Assembly: GCF_008123515.1 (NCBI RefSeq) | Contig: NZ_VSSR01000016.1 | Coordinates: forward strand, 186,001 to 250,000 | DNA: 64,000 nt | Direction: 5' to 3' | Source: Bradyrhizobium cytisi | GTDB taxonomy: Bacteria > Pseudomonadota > Alphaproteobacteria > Rhizobiales > Xanthobacteraceae | Shown: in pieces, positions 45,052 through 54,786 of the stretch | How the letters are laid out: every line of letters starts with the position of its first letter | Position numbering within the stretch: the stretch's first letter is position 1 | The notes under the pieces: generated by a model | Databases searched by the model: none | What the model was told of the DNA's origin: nothing | What the model saw: only the letters and a program-made list of their open reading frames with translations | Made by a program: the position numbers and the translations under genes

Positions 45052-45053
45052 GA

Positions 45054-47486
45054 TTACACCTCGAGGTTGGTCAGATCAGGGATGAGATCGGCAGCCCAGA
45101 GCAGCTCGTGATCCGCGAGCCAGGCCGGCGTAAAATCCTCGCGGCCGTGCTCGGCGAGCAGACGTTCGATGGCGGCATGGTCGGCCTTTGAGGATGCGGC
45201 GCAGAAGGCGAGCGCGATCGGCCCGAGGCCGAGCTCGAATAGCCGACTGCCGCGTCGCGATTGGCAGTAGTAGTCCCGCTTCGGCGTCGCTCGCGCGATG
45301 ATCTCGATCTGGCGATCATTCAGACCGAACCGCCGATAGATCGCGGTGATCTGCGGTTCGATCGCGCGCTCGTTCGGCAGGAAAACGCGTGTCGGGCAGC
45401 TTTCGACGATCGCGGGTGCGATGCTGCTGCCATCGATGTCGGAGAGCGATTGCGTGGCGAAGACGACGGACGCGTTCTTCTTCCGCAGTGTCTTCAGCCA
45501 TTCCCGCAGCTGCTGGGCGAAGGCCGGATCGTCGAGGACGAGCCAACCCTCGTCGATGATGAGGAGCGTCGGCCGGCCGTCGAGCCGTCCCTCGATGCGA
45601 TGGAAGAGGTAGGTGAGCACGGCAGGCGCCGCGCCGGCGCCGATCAGGCCCTCGGTCTCGAATGCCTGGACCGACGCGAAGCCGAGCTGCTCAGCCTCAG
45701 CGTCAAGTAGCCGGCCGGAGGGACCGCCGACGCAATAGGGTTGCAGCGCCTGCTTGAGCGCGGTCGATTGCAACAGGACCGTCAGGCCGGTGATAGTCCG
45801 TTCCTCGACGGGCGAGGAAGCCAGTGAGGTCAGCGCCGACCAGACATGCTCTTTCGCAGTCGGATCGATGGTGACGCCTTCCTTGGCGAGGATTGCGGTC
45901 GCCCATTCGGCGGCCCAGGCACGCTCCGCCGCATCGCCGATACGTGCGAGCGGTTGAAGAGACACGGAGTCCTCAGCGCTATTCGACAGGCTGCCGCCGA
46001 GGTCGTGCCAGTCGCCGCCCATGGCAAGCGCGGCGGTACGGATCGAACCGCCGAAATCGAAGGCAAAGATCTGGCTGTTCCGATAGCGCCGGAACTGGAT
46101 CGCCATCAGCGCCAGCAGCACGGACTTGCCGGCACCGGTCGGGCCGACGATCAGGGTGTGTCCGACGTCGCCGACATGCAGCGAGAACCGAAACGGCGTC
46201 GAGCCTTCGGTCTTGCCGAAGAAGAGCGGGGAGCTGCGGAAATGTTCGTCGCGCGCTGGCCCCGCCCAGACCGCCGAAAGCGGAATCATGTGGGCCAGGT
46301 TCAATGTCGAGAGCGGCGGCTGGCGAACGTTGGCGTAGGCGTGTCCCGGCAGCGAGCCTAGCCAGGCTTCGAGCGCGTTCACCCCTTCCACCATGCAGGT
46401 GAAGTCGCGACCCTGGATCACCTTCTCGACGAGGCGAAGCTTCTCGGTGGCGCGGCCGGGGTCGTCATCCCAGACGGTGACGGTCGCGGTGACGTAGGCC
46501 TGGCCGACATCATCGGTGCCCAGTTCCTGCAAGGCGAGATCGGCATCGGCGGCCTTGTTGGCCGCGTCGCTGTCGACCAATGTCGAGGCCTCGTTCGTCA
46601 TCACCTCCTTGACGATGGCGGCAATCGACTTTCGCTTGGCGAACCACTGTCGGCGGATCCTGGTCAGCAGCTTCACGGCCTCGGTCTTGTCGAGCAGGAT
46701 CGCGCGCGTTGACCAGCGGTAGGGGAAGGCAAGCCGGTTCAGCTCGTCGAGGATGCCGGGATGGGTCGCGGTCGGAAAACCGACCACGCTGAGCGTGCGA
46801 AGATGGTGGCTGCCGAGGCGCGGCTCGAGGCCGCCGGCGAGCGGCTCGTCCGCGAGCAGCGCATCGAGATGCATCGGCGTCTCCGGGACACGGACGCGCT
46901 GTTGCCGGGTCGAGATGGTCGAATGCAGGTAAGTGAGCGTGTCGCCGTCATCGAGCCACGCCACCTCGGGCATGAACCCTTCGACCAGTTGCAGGACGCG
47001 GTTGGTCCGATCGACGAAGCCGCGCAGCAGCTCGTAGGGATCGACGCCGTTCTGCGCACGACCCTCATAGAGCCAGCCCTCAATGCGCGAGGCGTCCTCG
47101 GCCGGCGGCAGCCAGACGAACGTCAGGAAGTAGCGGCTCTCGAAATGCGCGCCGGCCTCCTCAAAAGCATTCCGCCGCTCCAGATCGACCAGCGCCGATG
47201 CGGGATCGGGAAAGGCGCTGTACGGATAGGTCTGCGCGGCGCTGCGCTGAGCTTCGACGAAGATCGCCCAGCCCGAGCCGAGACGGCGCAGGGCGTTGTT
47301 GAGGCGGGCCGTCACGCCGACCAGCTCCGCAGGCGTGGCGCTGTCGAGATCCGGACCACGGAAGCGCGCCGTCCGCTGGAATGATCCGTCCTTGTTGAGG
47401 ATCACGCCTCGTTCGACCAACGCAGCCCAAGGCAGGAAGTCGGGAAGGCTGGTGGGCCGATTGCGATATTCGGCGAGGTTCAGCAT
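45054..47486 (-). CDS. trbE: TrbE, VirB4-like conjugation ATPase
   Basis: An 810-residue ATPase with a CagE/TrbE N-terminal domain, Walker A IVGPTGAGKSVLLALMA and Walker B LLIIDEGWLVLDDPAF, followed by KKNASVVFATQSLSDI. Full length with no breaks. It powers pilus assembly and substrate transfer at the inner membrane. Confidence 0.95.
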   Translation of the reverse strand: MLNLAEYRNRPTSLPDFLPWAALVERGVILNKDGSFQRTARFRGPDLDSATPAELVGVTARLNNALRRLGSGWAIFVEAQRSAAQTYPYSAFPDPASALVDLERRNAFEEAGAHFESRYFLTFVWLPPAEDASRIEGWLYEGRAQNGVDPYELLRGFVDRTNRVLQLVEGFMPEVAWLDDGDTLTYLHSTISTRQQRVRVPETPMHLDALLADEPLAGGLEPRLGSHHLRTLSVVGFPTATHPGILDELNRLAFPYRWSTRAILLDKTEAVKLLTRIRRQWFAKRKSIAAIVKEVMTNEASTLVDSDAANKAADADLALQELGTDDVGQAYVTATVTVWDDDPGRATEKLRLVEKVIQGRDFTCMVEGVNALEAWLGSLPGHAYANVRQPPLSTLNLAHMIPLSAVWAGPARDEHFRSSPLFFGKTEGSTPFRFSLHVGDVGHTLIVGPTGAGKSVLLALMAIQFRRYRNSQIFAFDFGGSIRTAALAMGGDWHDLGGSLSNSAEDSVSLQPLARIGDAAERAWAAEWATAILAKEGVTIDPTAKEHVWSALTSLASSPVEERTITGLTVLLQSTALKQALQPYCVGGPSGRLLDAEAEQLGFASVQAFETEGLIGAGAAPAVLTYLFHRIEGRLDGRPTLLIIDEGWLVLDDPAFAQQLREWLKTLRKKNASVVFATQSLSDIDGSSIAPAIVESCPTRVFLPNERAIEPQITAIYRRFGLNDRQIEIIARATPKRDYYCQSRRGSRLFELGLGPIALAFCAASSKADHAAIERLLAEHGREDFTPAWLADHELLWAADLIPDLTNLEV

Positions 47487-47493
47487 GGAAGCC

Positions 47494-47769
47494 TCATGTT
47501 GCGAGATAGGACGGATAGCGGAGGTGACGGCGAACGACGTCCACGAACTGAGGATCGCGCTTGGCCGCCCAGACGGCCGCGACGTGGCCCACGGCCCAGA
47601 TCAGCGCGCCGGGAATCCAGAGCCGCAGTCCGAGCGCGATGGCAGCCGCCAACGTGCCGTTGGCGATCGCCACCGCGCGCGGCGCGCCGCCCATCAGGAT
47701 GGGCTCGGTGAGCGCGCGGTGGACCGGCGCGAAGAAGCCCGGCACCTCTGGATCGACAATCGCCGCCAT
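47494..47769 (-). CDS. trbD: TrbD, VirB3-like conjugation protein
   Basis: A 91-residue inner-membrane protein (GFFAPVHRALTEPILMGGAP, then hydrophobic segments, then KRDPQFVDVVRRHLRYPSYL). Its ATG overlaps the trbC stop (TGATG) and it ends 7 bases before trbE. Confidence 0.9.
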   Translation of the reverse strand: MAAIVDPEVPGFFAPVHRALTEPILMGGAPRAVAIANGTLAAAIALGLRLWIPGALIWAVGHVAAVWAAKRDPQFVDVVRRHLRYPSYLAT

Positions 47770-48110
47770 CAGACCAAGGCTCCGCCGGAGAAGCTGAAGA
47801 AGGTCAGAAAAAAGCTCGACGCGGCGAAGGCGATGGACAGTCCGAAGACAATCTGGATCAGCCTGCGGAAGCCGCCCGAGGTATCGCCGAAAGCGAGCGT
47901 CAGGCCGGTCACGGTGATGATGATGACCGACATGATCTTGGCGACCGGACCTTGCACCGACTCCAGGATCTGATTGAGCGGCGTCTCCCACGGCATCGAG
48001 GAGCCGGAGGCGTAGGCCGCGGGCGCGACAGCGATGGAGATGAAGGCTATCGCCGCGAGTTTGGTGAAGCGGCGGCGAACGCGACGGATCGCGGGAGGGA
48101 ACTGGATCAT
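47769..48110 (-). CDS. trbC: TrbC, VirB2-like pilin
   Basis: A 113-residue prepilin: long leader ending at APAAYASGS, then two hydrophobic helices (PVAKIMSVIIITVTGLTLAF and LIQIVFGLSIAFAASSFFLT) separated by GDTSGGFRR. It forms the conjugative pilus. It overlaps trbB by four bases. Confidence 0.92.
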   Translation of the reverse strand: MIQFPPAIRRVRRRFTKLAAIAFISIAVAPAAYASGSSMPWETPLNQILESVQGPVAKIMSVIIITVTGLTLAFGDTSGGFRRLIQIVFGLSIAFAASSFFLTFFSFSGGALV

Positions 48111-49105
48111 GATGGGTCCTTGGGAAACGAGGATTGGCCGCCCGCCCCGGCGGACTGGACGCGGTAATCGCCGGTGGCGGGATCGAGGCCGGCGACGAGA
48201 GCAAGTTCGGCGAGGCGGCGTTCGCTGCCGCGGCCGCGCAGCACCGCGACGACATCAATCGTCTCGGCGATCAGCGCCTTGGGCACGGTGAGGACAGCTT
48301 CCTGGATGAGCTGTTCGAGGCGGCGGAGTGCGCCCAGCGCCGTGCCCGCGTGAATCGTTCCAATCCCACCGGGATGGCCGGTGCCCCAGGCTTTGAGGAG
48401 CTCCAGGGCCTCGCTGCCCCGCACCTCGCCGACTGGAATGCGGTCGGGACGCAACCGCAGAGAGGACCGAACCAGATCGGACAAAGACGCGACGCCGTCC
48501 TTGGTGCGCAGGGCGACCAGATTCGGCGCGCGGCACTGCAATTCACGCGTATCCTCGATCAGCACCACACGATCGGTGGTGCCGGCGATCTCGGCCAACA
48601 GCGCGTTGGTGAGGGTGGTCTTGCCGGTCGAGGTGCCGCCAGCGACCAGGATATTCTTCCGGCCGGCGACGGCTTCGCGGAGCACGCCCGCCTGGCTGGC
48701 CGTCATGATGCCGGCCGCCGCGTAGTCGTTGAGGGTGAAGACCGCGACGGCGGGCTTGCGGATCGCAAAGGCCGGCGCCGCAACGACGGGCGGGAGAAGT
48801 CCCTCGAACCTCTCCCCCGTCTCGGGAAGCTCGGCCGAGACGCGCGGCTTCTCGGCATGGACCTCAGCGCCGACATGGTGGGCGACCAGGCGCACGATCC
48901 GCTCGCCATCGGCGGCGGTCATCGTTCGTCCGCTATCCTCCAGGCCGCCCGACAGCCGGTCGATCCACAGCCGACCATCGGGGTTGAGCATCACCTCGAC
49001 GATCGAAGGATCTTCGAGGAAGGTCGCTATCGCAGGGCCCAGCGCGGTACGCAGCATGCGTGCGCCACGCGAGAATGCTTCCGAATGGAGTGAAGTGACC
49101 GCCAC
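48107..49105 (-). CDS. trbB: TrbB, VirB11-like conjugation ATPase
   Basis: A 332-residue hexameric secretion ATPase with Walker [17 protein letters not shown], Asp box [13 protein letters not shown], Walker B-like [16 protein letters not shown] and His box [20 protein letters not shown]. It is the first gene of the visible trb operon. Upstream there is no traG or CopG-like gene, which usually precede trbB in rhizobial elements. Confidence 0.95.
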   Translation of the reverse strand: MAVTSLHSEAFSRGARMLRTALGPAIATFLEDPSIVEVMLNPDGRLWIDRLSGGLEDSGRTMTAADGERIVRLVAHHVGAEVHAEKPRVSAELPETGERFEGLLPPVVAAPAFAIRKPAVAVFTLNDYAAAGIMTASQAGVLREAVAGRKNILVAGGTSTGKTTLTNALLAEIAGTTDRVVLIEDTRELQCRAPNLVALRTKDGVASLSDLVRSSLRLRPDRIPVGEVRGSEALELLKAWGTGHPGGIGTIHAGTALGALRRLEQLIQEAVLTVPKALIAETIDVVAVLRGRGSERRLAELALVAGLDPATGDYRVQSAGAGGQSSFPKDPS

Positions 49106-49901
49106 GATTGCCCCCCGTCGAGCGCCACTCGCAGCATGCGATCGGCGACGGGGATGAATAGAAGAGGCAGGAAGGGGGGCAGTTCAACAAGTATTCAGTC
49201 GTCGTAGGGAGCCAGCGTAGAGCAGAGAAAAAATGCTTGCTGTATCGAAGACGCTCCCTAGCCGGGATGCGGTGCCAGCAGATTTGGAATGGGCTAATGT
49301 AACTCTGCATTTCGAGCCGATTTTGTAGGCCAGCCTTGGGCTGTTGGGAGCGAGAAGCTACTGACGCGCGAGCGTAACGCGCCGGAATCGCGCCTTCCAG
49401 TTCGGCTGGGCGCGTGAGAGCATTGTCGTCATCGACGACGATCACGGCGGTCTGGCGCGAGCATCGAAGGGCGCTTAGGCTTTCAACGACTTGTGGCCGA
49501 AGTTGGCTTGGGCCATGTCGGACTGGTGCTGGGCGTGGAGATGTCGCGCTTGGCGCGTTTGTGCCGACTGGCATCAGTTGCTGGAGATCTGCGCTGTTCG
49601 ACACGCTGATCGCTGATGCCGACGGCGTGCCGCCACTCGCCCACGCTGATCCTCCCCGTCATCGACGACACCGCTCCAATTCGGAGCACTGGATCAAGAG
49701 CTGGCACAGCACCAACACGTTGCTGCCGCTGACTATGCCGGTCGCCAATCTCGTGAAGAAGGAAGTTCGCGCCGAAGATCCCGTCATGTTGACGAGACCG
49801 TGTTCCAGAATGCGCTGGACGCTGCGCTCGCAAAGCTTTAATCGCGGCTGGAGTGAGCAAAACAGAACCAACAGGGCACGCTCCGCCGGCTCAGGCGTCA
49901 G
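49106..49901. other. Gene-poor gap between trbB and the polysaccharide locus
   Basis: About 800 bases. Open frames overlap on both strands but none has recognisable features. This is where traG and the trb promoter would be expected; I see no VirD4-type Walker motifs, so the conjugation module is probably broken here. Confidence 0.45.
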
Positions 49902-51416
49902 CTAGCTCTGGCTATCCTCCGTGCAGCGCCTCTTTGCCTGCAGTTGTCCGCCGACGATCGCGACCACGAACAAGTAGAGCCACCCCTGGTAGAAATCGAA
50001 CAAATGCGAGTTGAGCAACGAACTTAGAACGTTCTGCGCGACTGCAATTAGGCCGATCCATGCAAGTAGAGTGCCCTTCCGGCCGCTGAGCCCTTCTTGA
50101 AACAACAGGAGATGGGCGCCCCACATGCCGTAAAGAACGACGCATCCGAGCATCCCCCACTGGATCGCTACAGCAAGTGTCTGATTGTGGGGATTATCGA
50201 CGACTTTTGCCTCAATGCCGGTTTGCCCGGCTGCTTCAGCTGCAAACAATTGCTTTGTCGAGCCGGTACCATGACCAAGGACCGGCGCCGAGCGAATGAA
50301 TCCGATTGACTTGCGCCAGAATTCGAGACGCTCCGCGCCGCCAGTCTCAACACCGTTCACAAACATGGTGTTGGTCTGAAAAGCATCAACCTCGCCCATG
50401 AGTCGCACCATCTTGAACTGGAGATTCGGAGACATTTCCCATGCTCCGACCGCGAGCACACAAATGGCAGCCAAGACAGCGAGAGAGTACCACCCGCGGA
50501 CATAGCGGACCGTGACGAGCGCGAGCATCACCGGCAGATAAATAAATGCGGTCCGCGCAATATTCACAAAAGCGAGGTTCGCGAAGAATGCGGCGGATAG
50601 AGCGGCAAGTGAGCTCGCTTGGGGCCGCTGCTGTCGACGGACGGCTTCCGCCGCAAGCGACACAAGGACGATGGCGATGAACGCGAAGGCCTGGCTCTGG
50701 TCCAAATAGTTCTTCAGGGGGACGCCCGGAGCCTTCGCTCCGACAACGCTAGTGATGTCTGCCGAGAGGAACACCAGGAATGAGAGCGCAAGCAGCACGA
50801 GGTTAGACAGGAGATAGGCTGCGAACACCAATCCTGCGCGGGACGTATTTTGAAAGTGCACGAACAACGGAAGGAAGCAGATGAATTTGGATACCTTCCC
50901 AAATGCGTGCAACCGCTCCGGCCAAGGTACGCCATGAGCCCAAAATGTGCCGACGGACGCCAGTCCGAGGAGCAGGAGCGGAAGCGCACAGGCGGGACGC
51001 CTTAGACCGTTGATCATCTCTTGCGCGCCATAGGTGATCGCGATCATGATGCAAATGAGAAGCGCGAGACCCGTGGTTGCGGTTGTCGACCATGGAAATA
51101 CGAGGGCTAGCGCCACAACAAGAAAATCTATCACCCCGATCCGGATCGCTCTTGCGCCCGGCTCATTCCGTGTGCCAGCGATGTAACGGACCAGATTGAC
51201 GCAGCCATTCGACCGGCCTGAGAAAAAATCCTTCCGCGAGCGAGGAGAAATGACCTCGGGTATCATGTCTGCCATCCTCGCGAACTCCATTGATCGGGCT
51301 TGTTGGAAATCCACCTTCAAGAGCCCATCAGGCCTGCTGCGTTCAGGCGGATCTTGCATCCCGCACGCAGCTTCCCGGTCCGGCCGATCGGACATTGGTC
51401 TGCCCTGGAACGACAT
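49902..51416 (-). CDS. O-antigen ligase/polymerase-family membrane protein
   Basis: A 504-residue protein with about 11 hydrophobic segments and a large periplasmic loop containing GHGTGSTKQLF and VDNPHNQTLAVAIQWG, the His-containing motif of the Wzy_C (O-antigen ligase) family. It joins or polymerises surface glycans at the periplasmic face. Start uncertain: ATGs at 51416, 51395 and 51359 are possible, with the first membrane segment only after residue 90. With the AlgJ-like and MBOAT genes it forms an exopolysaccharide locus. Confidence 0.85.
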   Translation of the reverse strand: MSFQGRPMSDRPDREAACGMQDPPERSRPDGLLKVDFQQARSMEFARMADMIPEVISPRSRKDFFSGRSNGCVNLVRYIAGTRNEPGARAIRIGVIDFLVVALALVFPWSTTATTGLALLICIMIAITYGAQEMINGLRRPACALPLLLLGLASVGTFWAHGVPWPERLHAFGKVSKFICFLPLFVHFQNTSRAGLVFAAYLLSNLVLLALSFLVFLSADITSVVGAKAPGVPLKNYLDQSQAFAFIAIVLVSLAAEAVRRQQRPQASSLAALSAAFFANLAFVNIARTAFIYLPVMLALVTVRYVRGWYSLAVLAAICVLAVGAWEMSPNLQFKMVRLMGEVDAFQTNTMFVNGVETGGAERLEFWRKSIGFIRSAPVLGHGTGSTKQLFAAEAAGQTGIEAKVVDNPHNQTLAVAIQWGMLGCVVLYGMWGAHLLLFQEGLSGRKGTLLAWIGLIAVAQNVLSSLLNSHLFDFYQGWLYLFVVAIVGGQLQAKRRCTEDSQS

Positions 51417-51675
51417 CGACTGGCCCCGCAGGCTCTTGCCAGAAATGCGGACGCGCTACTTAGCAGCCGAGTGGATTTTTCGCCCGTCCCATTTGGGATA
51501 CGCAGCGTCGGCGGGGTGCCCTTATCCCTGTTACGTGGGATACTGCTATACGTGAATCAGCGACTCAGCGCGAGCCATCAAGAGAGCAGTTGGCCAACTG
51601 CCCCGTGTACCGGCAGCTTAGTCAAGCCACGAAGCAGCTTGCCTAGCGATTTCTAGAGATTGGAGACGAAGACGC
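51417..51675. other. Short intergenic region upstream of the ligase gene
   Basis: No gene recognised; should contain the ligase promoter. Confidence 0.3.
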
Positions 51676-51958
51676 ATGGCCCAGCGCAACATCCCCATCT
51701 TTCGACGGGAGCATTATGAGAGAATGCGATCGATGGGTACCAAGCGCTCAGCTCCTCGATACCTTCGAGGAATGGGAGCAGGCGATAGAGCAACAAATTG
51801 AGAAATTTCGAGCGCGCGGCGATACCATCATCGAAGTAATCATTGATCCGCAGGAGTTCATCGCCTTTTGCCACGCGTGCGGGCTAGGTCACGATTTCGC
51901 AACTCTTGGAGCCTTCACCGTCTTCGCAGGTCGGAGACAATCCGGGGATAACGGATAG
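51676..51958 (+). pseudogene. Small hypothetical protein, probably frameshifted
   Basis: From ATG 51676 the frame reads MAQRNIPIFRREHYERMRSM and then loses sense. The next frame, open from 51716, continues WVPSAQLLDTFEEWEQAIEQ, FRARGDTIIEVIIDPQEFIA and DFATLGAFTVFAGRR, a coherent soluble sequence. One indel near 51735 would join them into about 94 residues. I do not know the family. Confidence 0.45.
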
Positions 51959-52075
51959 AAGCTGCCGCTGAACACATCAGGACTGCAGTGTGAAGAGCGA
52001 CAAACTGAATGAGGGGCCTCCATCCTGATTGTCGCGCTGCAGCAGTGCTGTGTGGACGATCGGCGCCATTCAAGC
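51959..52075. other. Left flank of the IS66 insertion
   Basis: Ends with ATTCAAGC at 52068-52075, repeated on the right side of the element. Confidence 0.6.
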
Positions 52076-52126
52076 GTAAGCGCGAATTTCCCCGCACCTT
52101 TTGCGGTTGAGTGCTGTGATGCATGA

Positions 52127-52152
52127 GGTGTCCACCAAATTAGGTGGACACC
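52127..52152 (+). promoter_or_regulatory. Hairpin just before IS66 tnpA
   Basis: GGTGTCCACC and GGTGGACACC are perfect ten-base arms around six bases, ending 5 bases before the tnpA ATG. In mRNA it would cover the ribosome site and could limit translation, especially of read-through transcripts from outside. Confidence 0.45.
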
Positions 52153-52157
52153 TTGTG

Positions 52158-52631
52158 ATGGCAGACGATGATCAGAAACTGCGGGTCAGGCTTGTTGGCC
52201 GGAATGGGCGCCGGCGATACGATCCCACGTCGAAGGACCGTCTTGTCGCGGCCTGCCTTGAACCTGGGGTTTCGGTATCGAGGCTTGCGCTCGAACATGG
52301 GGTCAATGCGAACCTTCTTCGGAAGTGGATCAAGAAGTGGACGGCGACCAGGTCGCTGCCGCCGTCTTCACCACCGGCGTTCATCCCGGTTCAGCTTGAG
52401 AGGACTGCCGATCGGGCCCTGTCGCGGCAGAGCAGCGTGGCGACGGTGGATTTGCCGGCGACTTGCGATGAAGTGCGTGATTCGGAATCCAAAAGAACTG
52501 CAGCTTTTTGCTCTCCGGCCAAAGTGAGCGCGTCCCTGCCGAATGGCGTGAAGCTCGCGCTGGAATGCGGCGATGTAGATGCATTGACGGCGATCATCGG
52601 AGCACTGAGCCATGTTCAGACTGGGCGGTGA
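52158..52631 (+). CDS. tnpA: IS66 TnpA accessory protein
   Basis: A 157-residue protein with a helix-turn-helix of the transposase_8 type (YDPTSKDRLVAACLEPGVSV, LALEHGVNANLLRKWIKKW) and a variable tail ending in LPNGVKLALECGDVDALTAI. The ATG at 52158 is preferred over an upstream in-frame start inside the terminal repeat region. It overlaps tnpB by 20 bases. Confidence 0.88.
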   Translation: MADDDQKLRVRLVGRNGRRRYDPTSKDRLVAACLEPGVSVSRLALEHGVNANLLRKWIKKWTATRSLPPSSPPAFIPVQLERTADRALSRQSSVATVDLPATCDEVRDSESKRTAAFCSPAKVSASLPNGVKLALECGDVDALTAIIGALSHVQTGR

Positions 52632-52965
52632 CCTGCAAGTCTATCTGCACCTTGAGCCGATCGACTTCCGGGCTGGCATCAACAGCCTTGCGGTTCTGGT
52701 CCAGGAGGCGATGGCGCTCGATCCGTTTGCTCCGGCGGTTTTTGCGTTCTGCAATCGCCGTTGCGACCGGATAAAGCTGCTGTTCTTCGATCGGTCCGGC
52801 TTCGTGCTGGTCCTGAAGCGGCTGACCGAGGACAAGTTCCGATGGCCGCGCCGCCAAGAGGCGGTCGTCACGCTTACGACCGAGCAATTGCACTGGATCC
52901 TCGACGGCATCGATATCGATGCGATGGTCCGCCATCCGTTGCGGCAATATCAGGTTGCCGGCTGA
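52612..52965 (+). CDS. tnpB: IS66 TnpB accessory protein
   Basis: A 117-residue orf2 protein of IS66 with the conserved VYLHLEPIDFRAGINSLAVL, FAFCNRRCDRIKLLFFDRSG and FRWPRR segments. It is required for IS66 transposition, but its biochemical role is not known. Confidence 0.92.
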   Translation: MFRLGGDLQVYLHLEPIDFRAGINSLAVLVQEAMALDPFAPAVFAFCNRRCDRIKLLFFDRSGFVLVLKRLTEDKFRWPRRQEAVVTLTTEQLHWILDGIDIDAMVRHPLRQYQVAG

Positions 52966-53017
52966 GCTCTCGAGTTGAGCGGTTGACGCGTCGGTACGGT
53001 TCAGATTCAAGAATCCG

Positions 53018-54589
53018 ATGAATCGAACCGGCGAACCGAGTGTTGAAGTGCTTTTGGCGCGGATTGCCGCGCTGCAGGCGGAGAACCTTCAGCTCGCCGA
53101 ACGCGTCGTCAAACTCGAGGAAGAACTGGCGCTGGCACGCCTGCATCGTTTTGCGCCACGCAGCGAAAAGCACGTCGATCGTCTCTTCAATGAAGCTGAG
53201 CAGGTCGCGGACGAAGATGACACCGGCAGTGATACGGACAATATCGCCGAACTTCCGGACACAGGTTTGCCACCCGTCGAAAGCACGACAGGAAAAAAGC
53301 GCGGGCGCAAACCGCTGCCGGCAAGCCTGCCGCGCGAGCGCGTCGAGTATGACCTGCCCGACGATCAGAAGGCCTGTCCGTGTTGCCGTGGCCAGATGCA
53401 TCGCATGGGCGAGGCCTTTACCGAGCAACTTCATATCGAGGTGAAGGCGAAGGTCTTACAGAATGTGCGCTTCAAATATGGGTGCCGCCATTGCGATCGC
53501 ACCGGGATCAACGCACCTGTCGTGACGGCGCCGATGCCGACGCAGCCCTTGCCGGGCAGCGTTGCCACAGCCTCAACGCTGGCGTTCGCGCTGGTTCATA
53601 AATATGTCGATGGCACGCCGCTCTACCGCCTGGCGCAGGCATTCGAACGCGCCGGTGTTGCTGTCAGCCGCGGCGCTCTGGGCCACTGGGTGATCGGCTC
53701 AAGCGAGAAGCATCTCTCCCGCATCTATGACGCCCTGAAGCTGCGGCTCAGATCGCAGCCCCTCATCCATGGCGACGAGACGACGGTTCAGGTCCTCAAG
53801 GAAAAGGACAGAGAGGCCACCAGCACATCGTATATGTGGGCCTATCGCAGCGGCGAGGACAGCGACCAGCCCATCGTGCTTCTCGATTATCAGCCAGGCC
53901 GTGGCCAAATCCACCCGCAGGCCTTTCTCGGCGATTACCGTGGCATCGTGATGGGTGACGGCTATACCGCCTGGCGCACGCTGGAAGGGGCAACCCACAT
54001 TGGATGCATGGCCCACTCCAGGCGACGCTTTGTCGATGCCCTCAAGGCGAGGAAGAAAGGCGGCGGTCCGCCCGAGCAGGCGCTGCGGTTCTTCGAACAG
54101 CTTTACCGGGTTGAAAGGCAGGCGCGGGACGAAAAACCAGACAGAGGCGAAACGCCAGATCAATGCATTCGCCGCTTCCGCCAGCAACACAGCATTCCCG
54201 TCCTGAACGCCCTCAAGGAATGGCTCGATCAAATCGCCCCGAAGGTCTTGCCGGACAGCAAGCTTGGCGACGCCATATCCTACACCCGAAACCAATGGGA
54301 ATATCTGACGCGCTACGCCGAGGACGGCAGGATGCCGATCGACAACAATCTCCTGGAGCGTGATATCAGAATCTTTGCCACTGGCAGAAAGAGCTGGCTG
54401 TTCAGCGACACCGTCGAGGGCGCCAGGGCCAGCGCCGTCGTCTACAGCCTGATGCTGACCTGCCGCGCCTCACGCGTCGAGCCGTTAGCCTGGTTGCGCC
54501 ACGTCCTCACCGAATTGCCTCAGCGCGCGGGCGACGCCGATATCACCGACCTGCTGCCCTTCAACTTCCCCAAAACCGCCACTGCCTGA
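53018..54589 (+). CDS. tnpC: IS66 TnpC DDE transposase
   Basis: A 523-residue transposase: N-terminal leucine-zipper region (ARIAALQAENLQLAERVVKL), zinc finger (CPCCRGQMHRMG...CRHCDR), and DDE core with Asp in LIHGDETTVQVL, Asp in GIVMGDGYTAW and Glu in DNNLLERDIRIFATGRKSWL, followed by the IS66 C-terminal domain. Complete; compare the remnants at 10236 and 28181. Confidence 0.95.
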   Translation: MNRTGEPSVEVLLARIAALQAENLQLAERVVKLEEELALARLHRFAPRSEKHVDRLFNEAEQVADEDDTGSDTDNIAELPDTGLPPVESTTGKKRGRKPLPASLPRERVEYDLPDDQKACPCCRGQMHRMGEAFTEQLHIEVKAKVLQNVRFKYGCRHCDRTGINAPVVTAPMPTQPLPGSVATASTLAFALVHKYVDGTPLYRLAQAFERAGVAVSRGALGHWVIGSSEKHLSRIYDALKLRLRSQPLIHGDETTVQVLKEKDREATSTSYMWAYRSGEDSDQPIVLLDYQPGRGQIHPQAFLGDYRGIVMGDGYTAWRTLEGATHIGCMAHSRRRFVDALKARKKGGGPPEQALRFFEQLYRVERQARDEKPDRGETPDQCIRRFRQQHSIPVLNALKEWLDQIAPKVLPDSKLGDAISYTRNQWEYLTRYAEDGRMPIDNNLLERDIRIFATGRKSWLFSDTVEGARASAVVYSLMLTCRASRVEPLAWLRHVLTELPQRAGDADITDLLPFNFPKTATA

Positions 54590-54786
54590 ACAGGCCAGAC
54601 GCCCCCCCGATACGAAGGCCATCCGTCAAAAGCGCCGGCGTCAACGTGCGGGGGAAATCGCGCTTACATTCAAGCGGCGGGGCGACGAGCAAGGTCTCCT
54701 CAGCGCGTGAGTTTTGAGTCTTTTTTGGCTTTGCGCTTATCGGTCTTCGTGGTGAGGTTTCGGTGGCACGGTGTTCGATAATCAGC

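Larger units (their letters stand above)
52076..54667 (+). mobile_element. Complete IS66-family element with 8-bp target duplication
   Basis: Left repeat at 52076-52097 (GTAAGCGCGAATTTCCCCGC...) and right inverted repeat at 54646-54667 match except at a few internal bases. ATTCAAGC flanks both sides (52068-52075 and 54668-54675), the 8-bp duplication typical of IS66. Inside are tnpA, tnpB and tnpC, all open. It is the only IS in the window that looks fully functional, and its perfect duplication suggests recent insertion. Confidence 0.93.

Noticed and set aside
48134..49093. 319-codon plus-strand open frame opposite trbB
   Set aside because: Antisense to a fully conserved trbB; the translation has no motifs and follows GC third-position bias.
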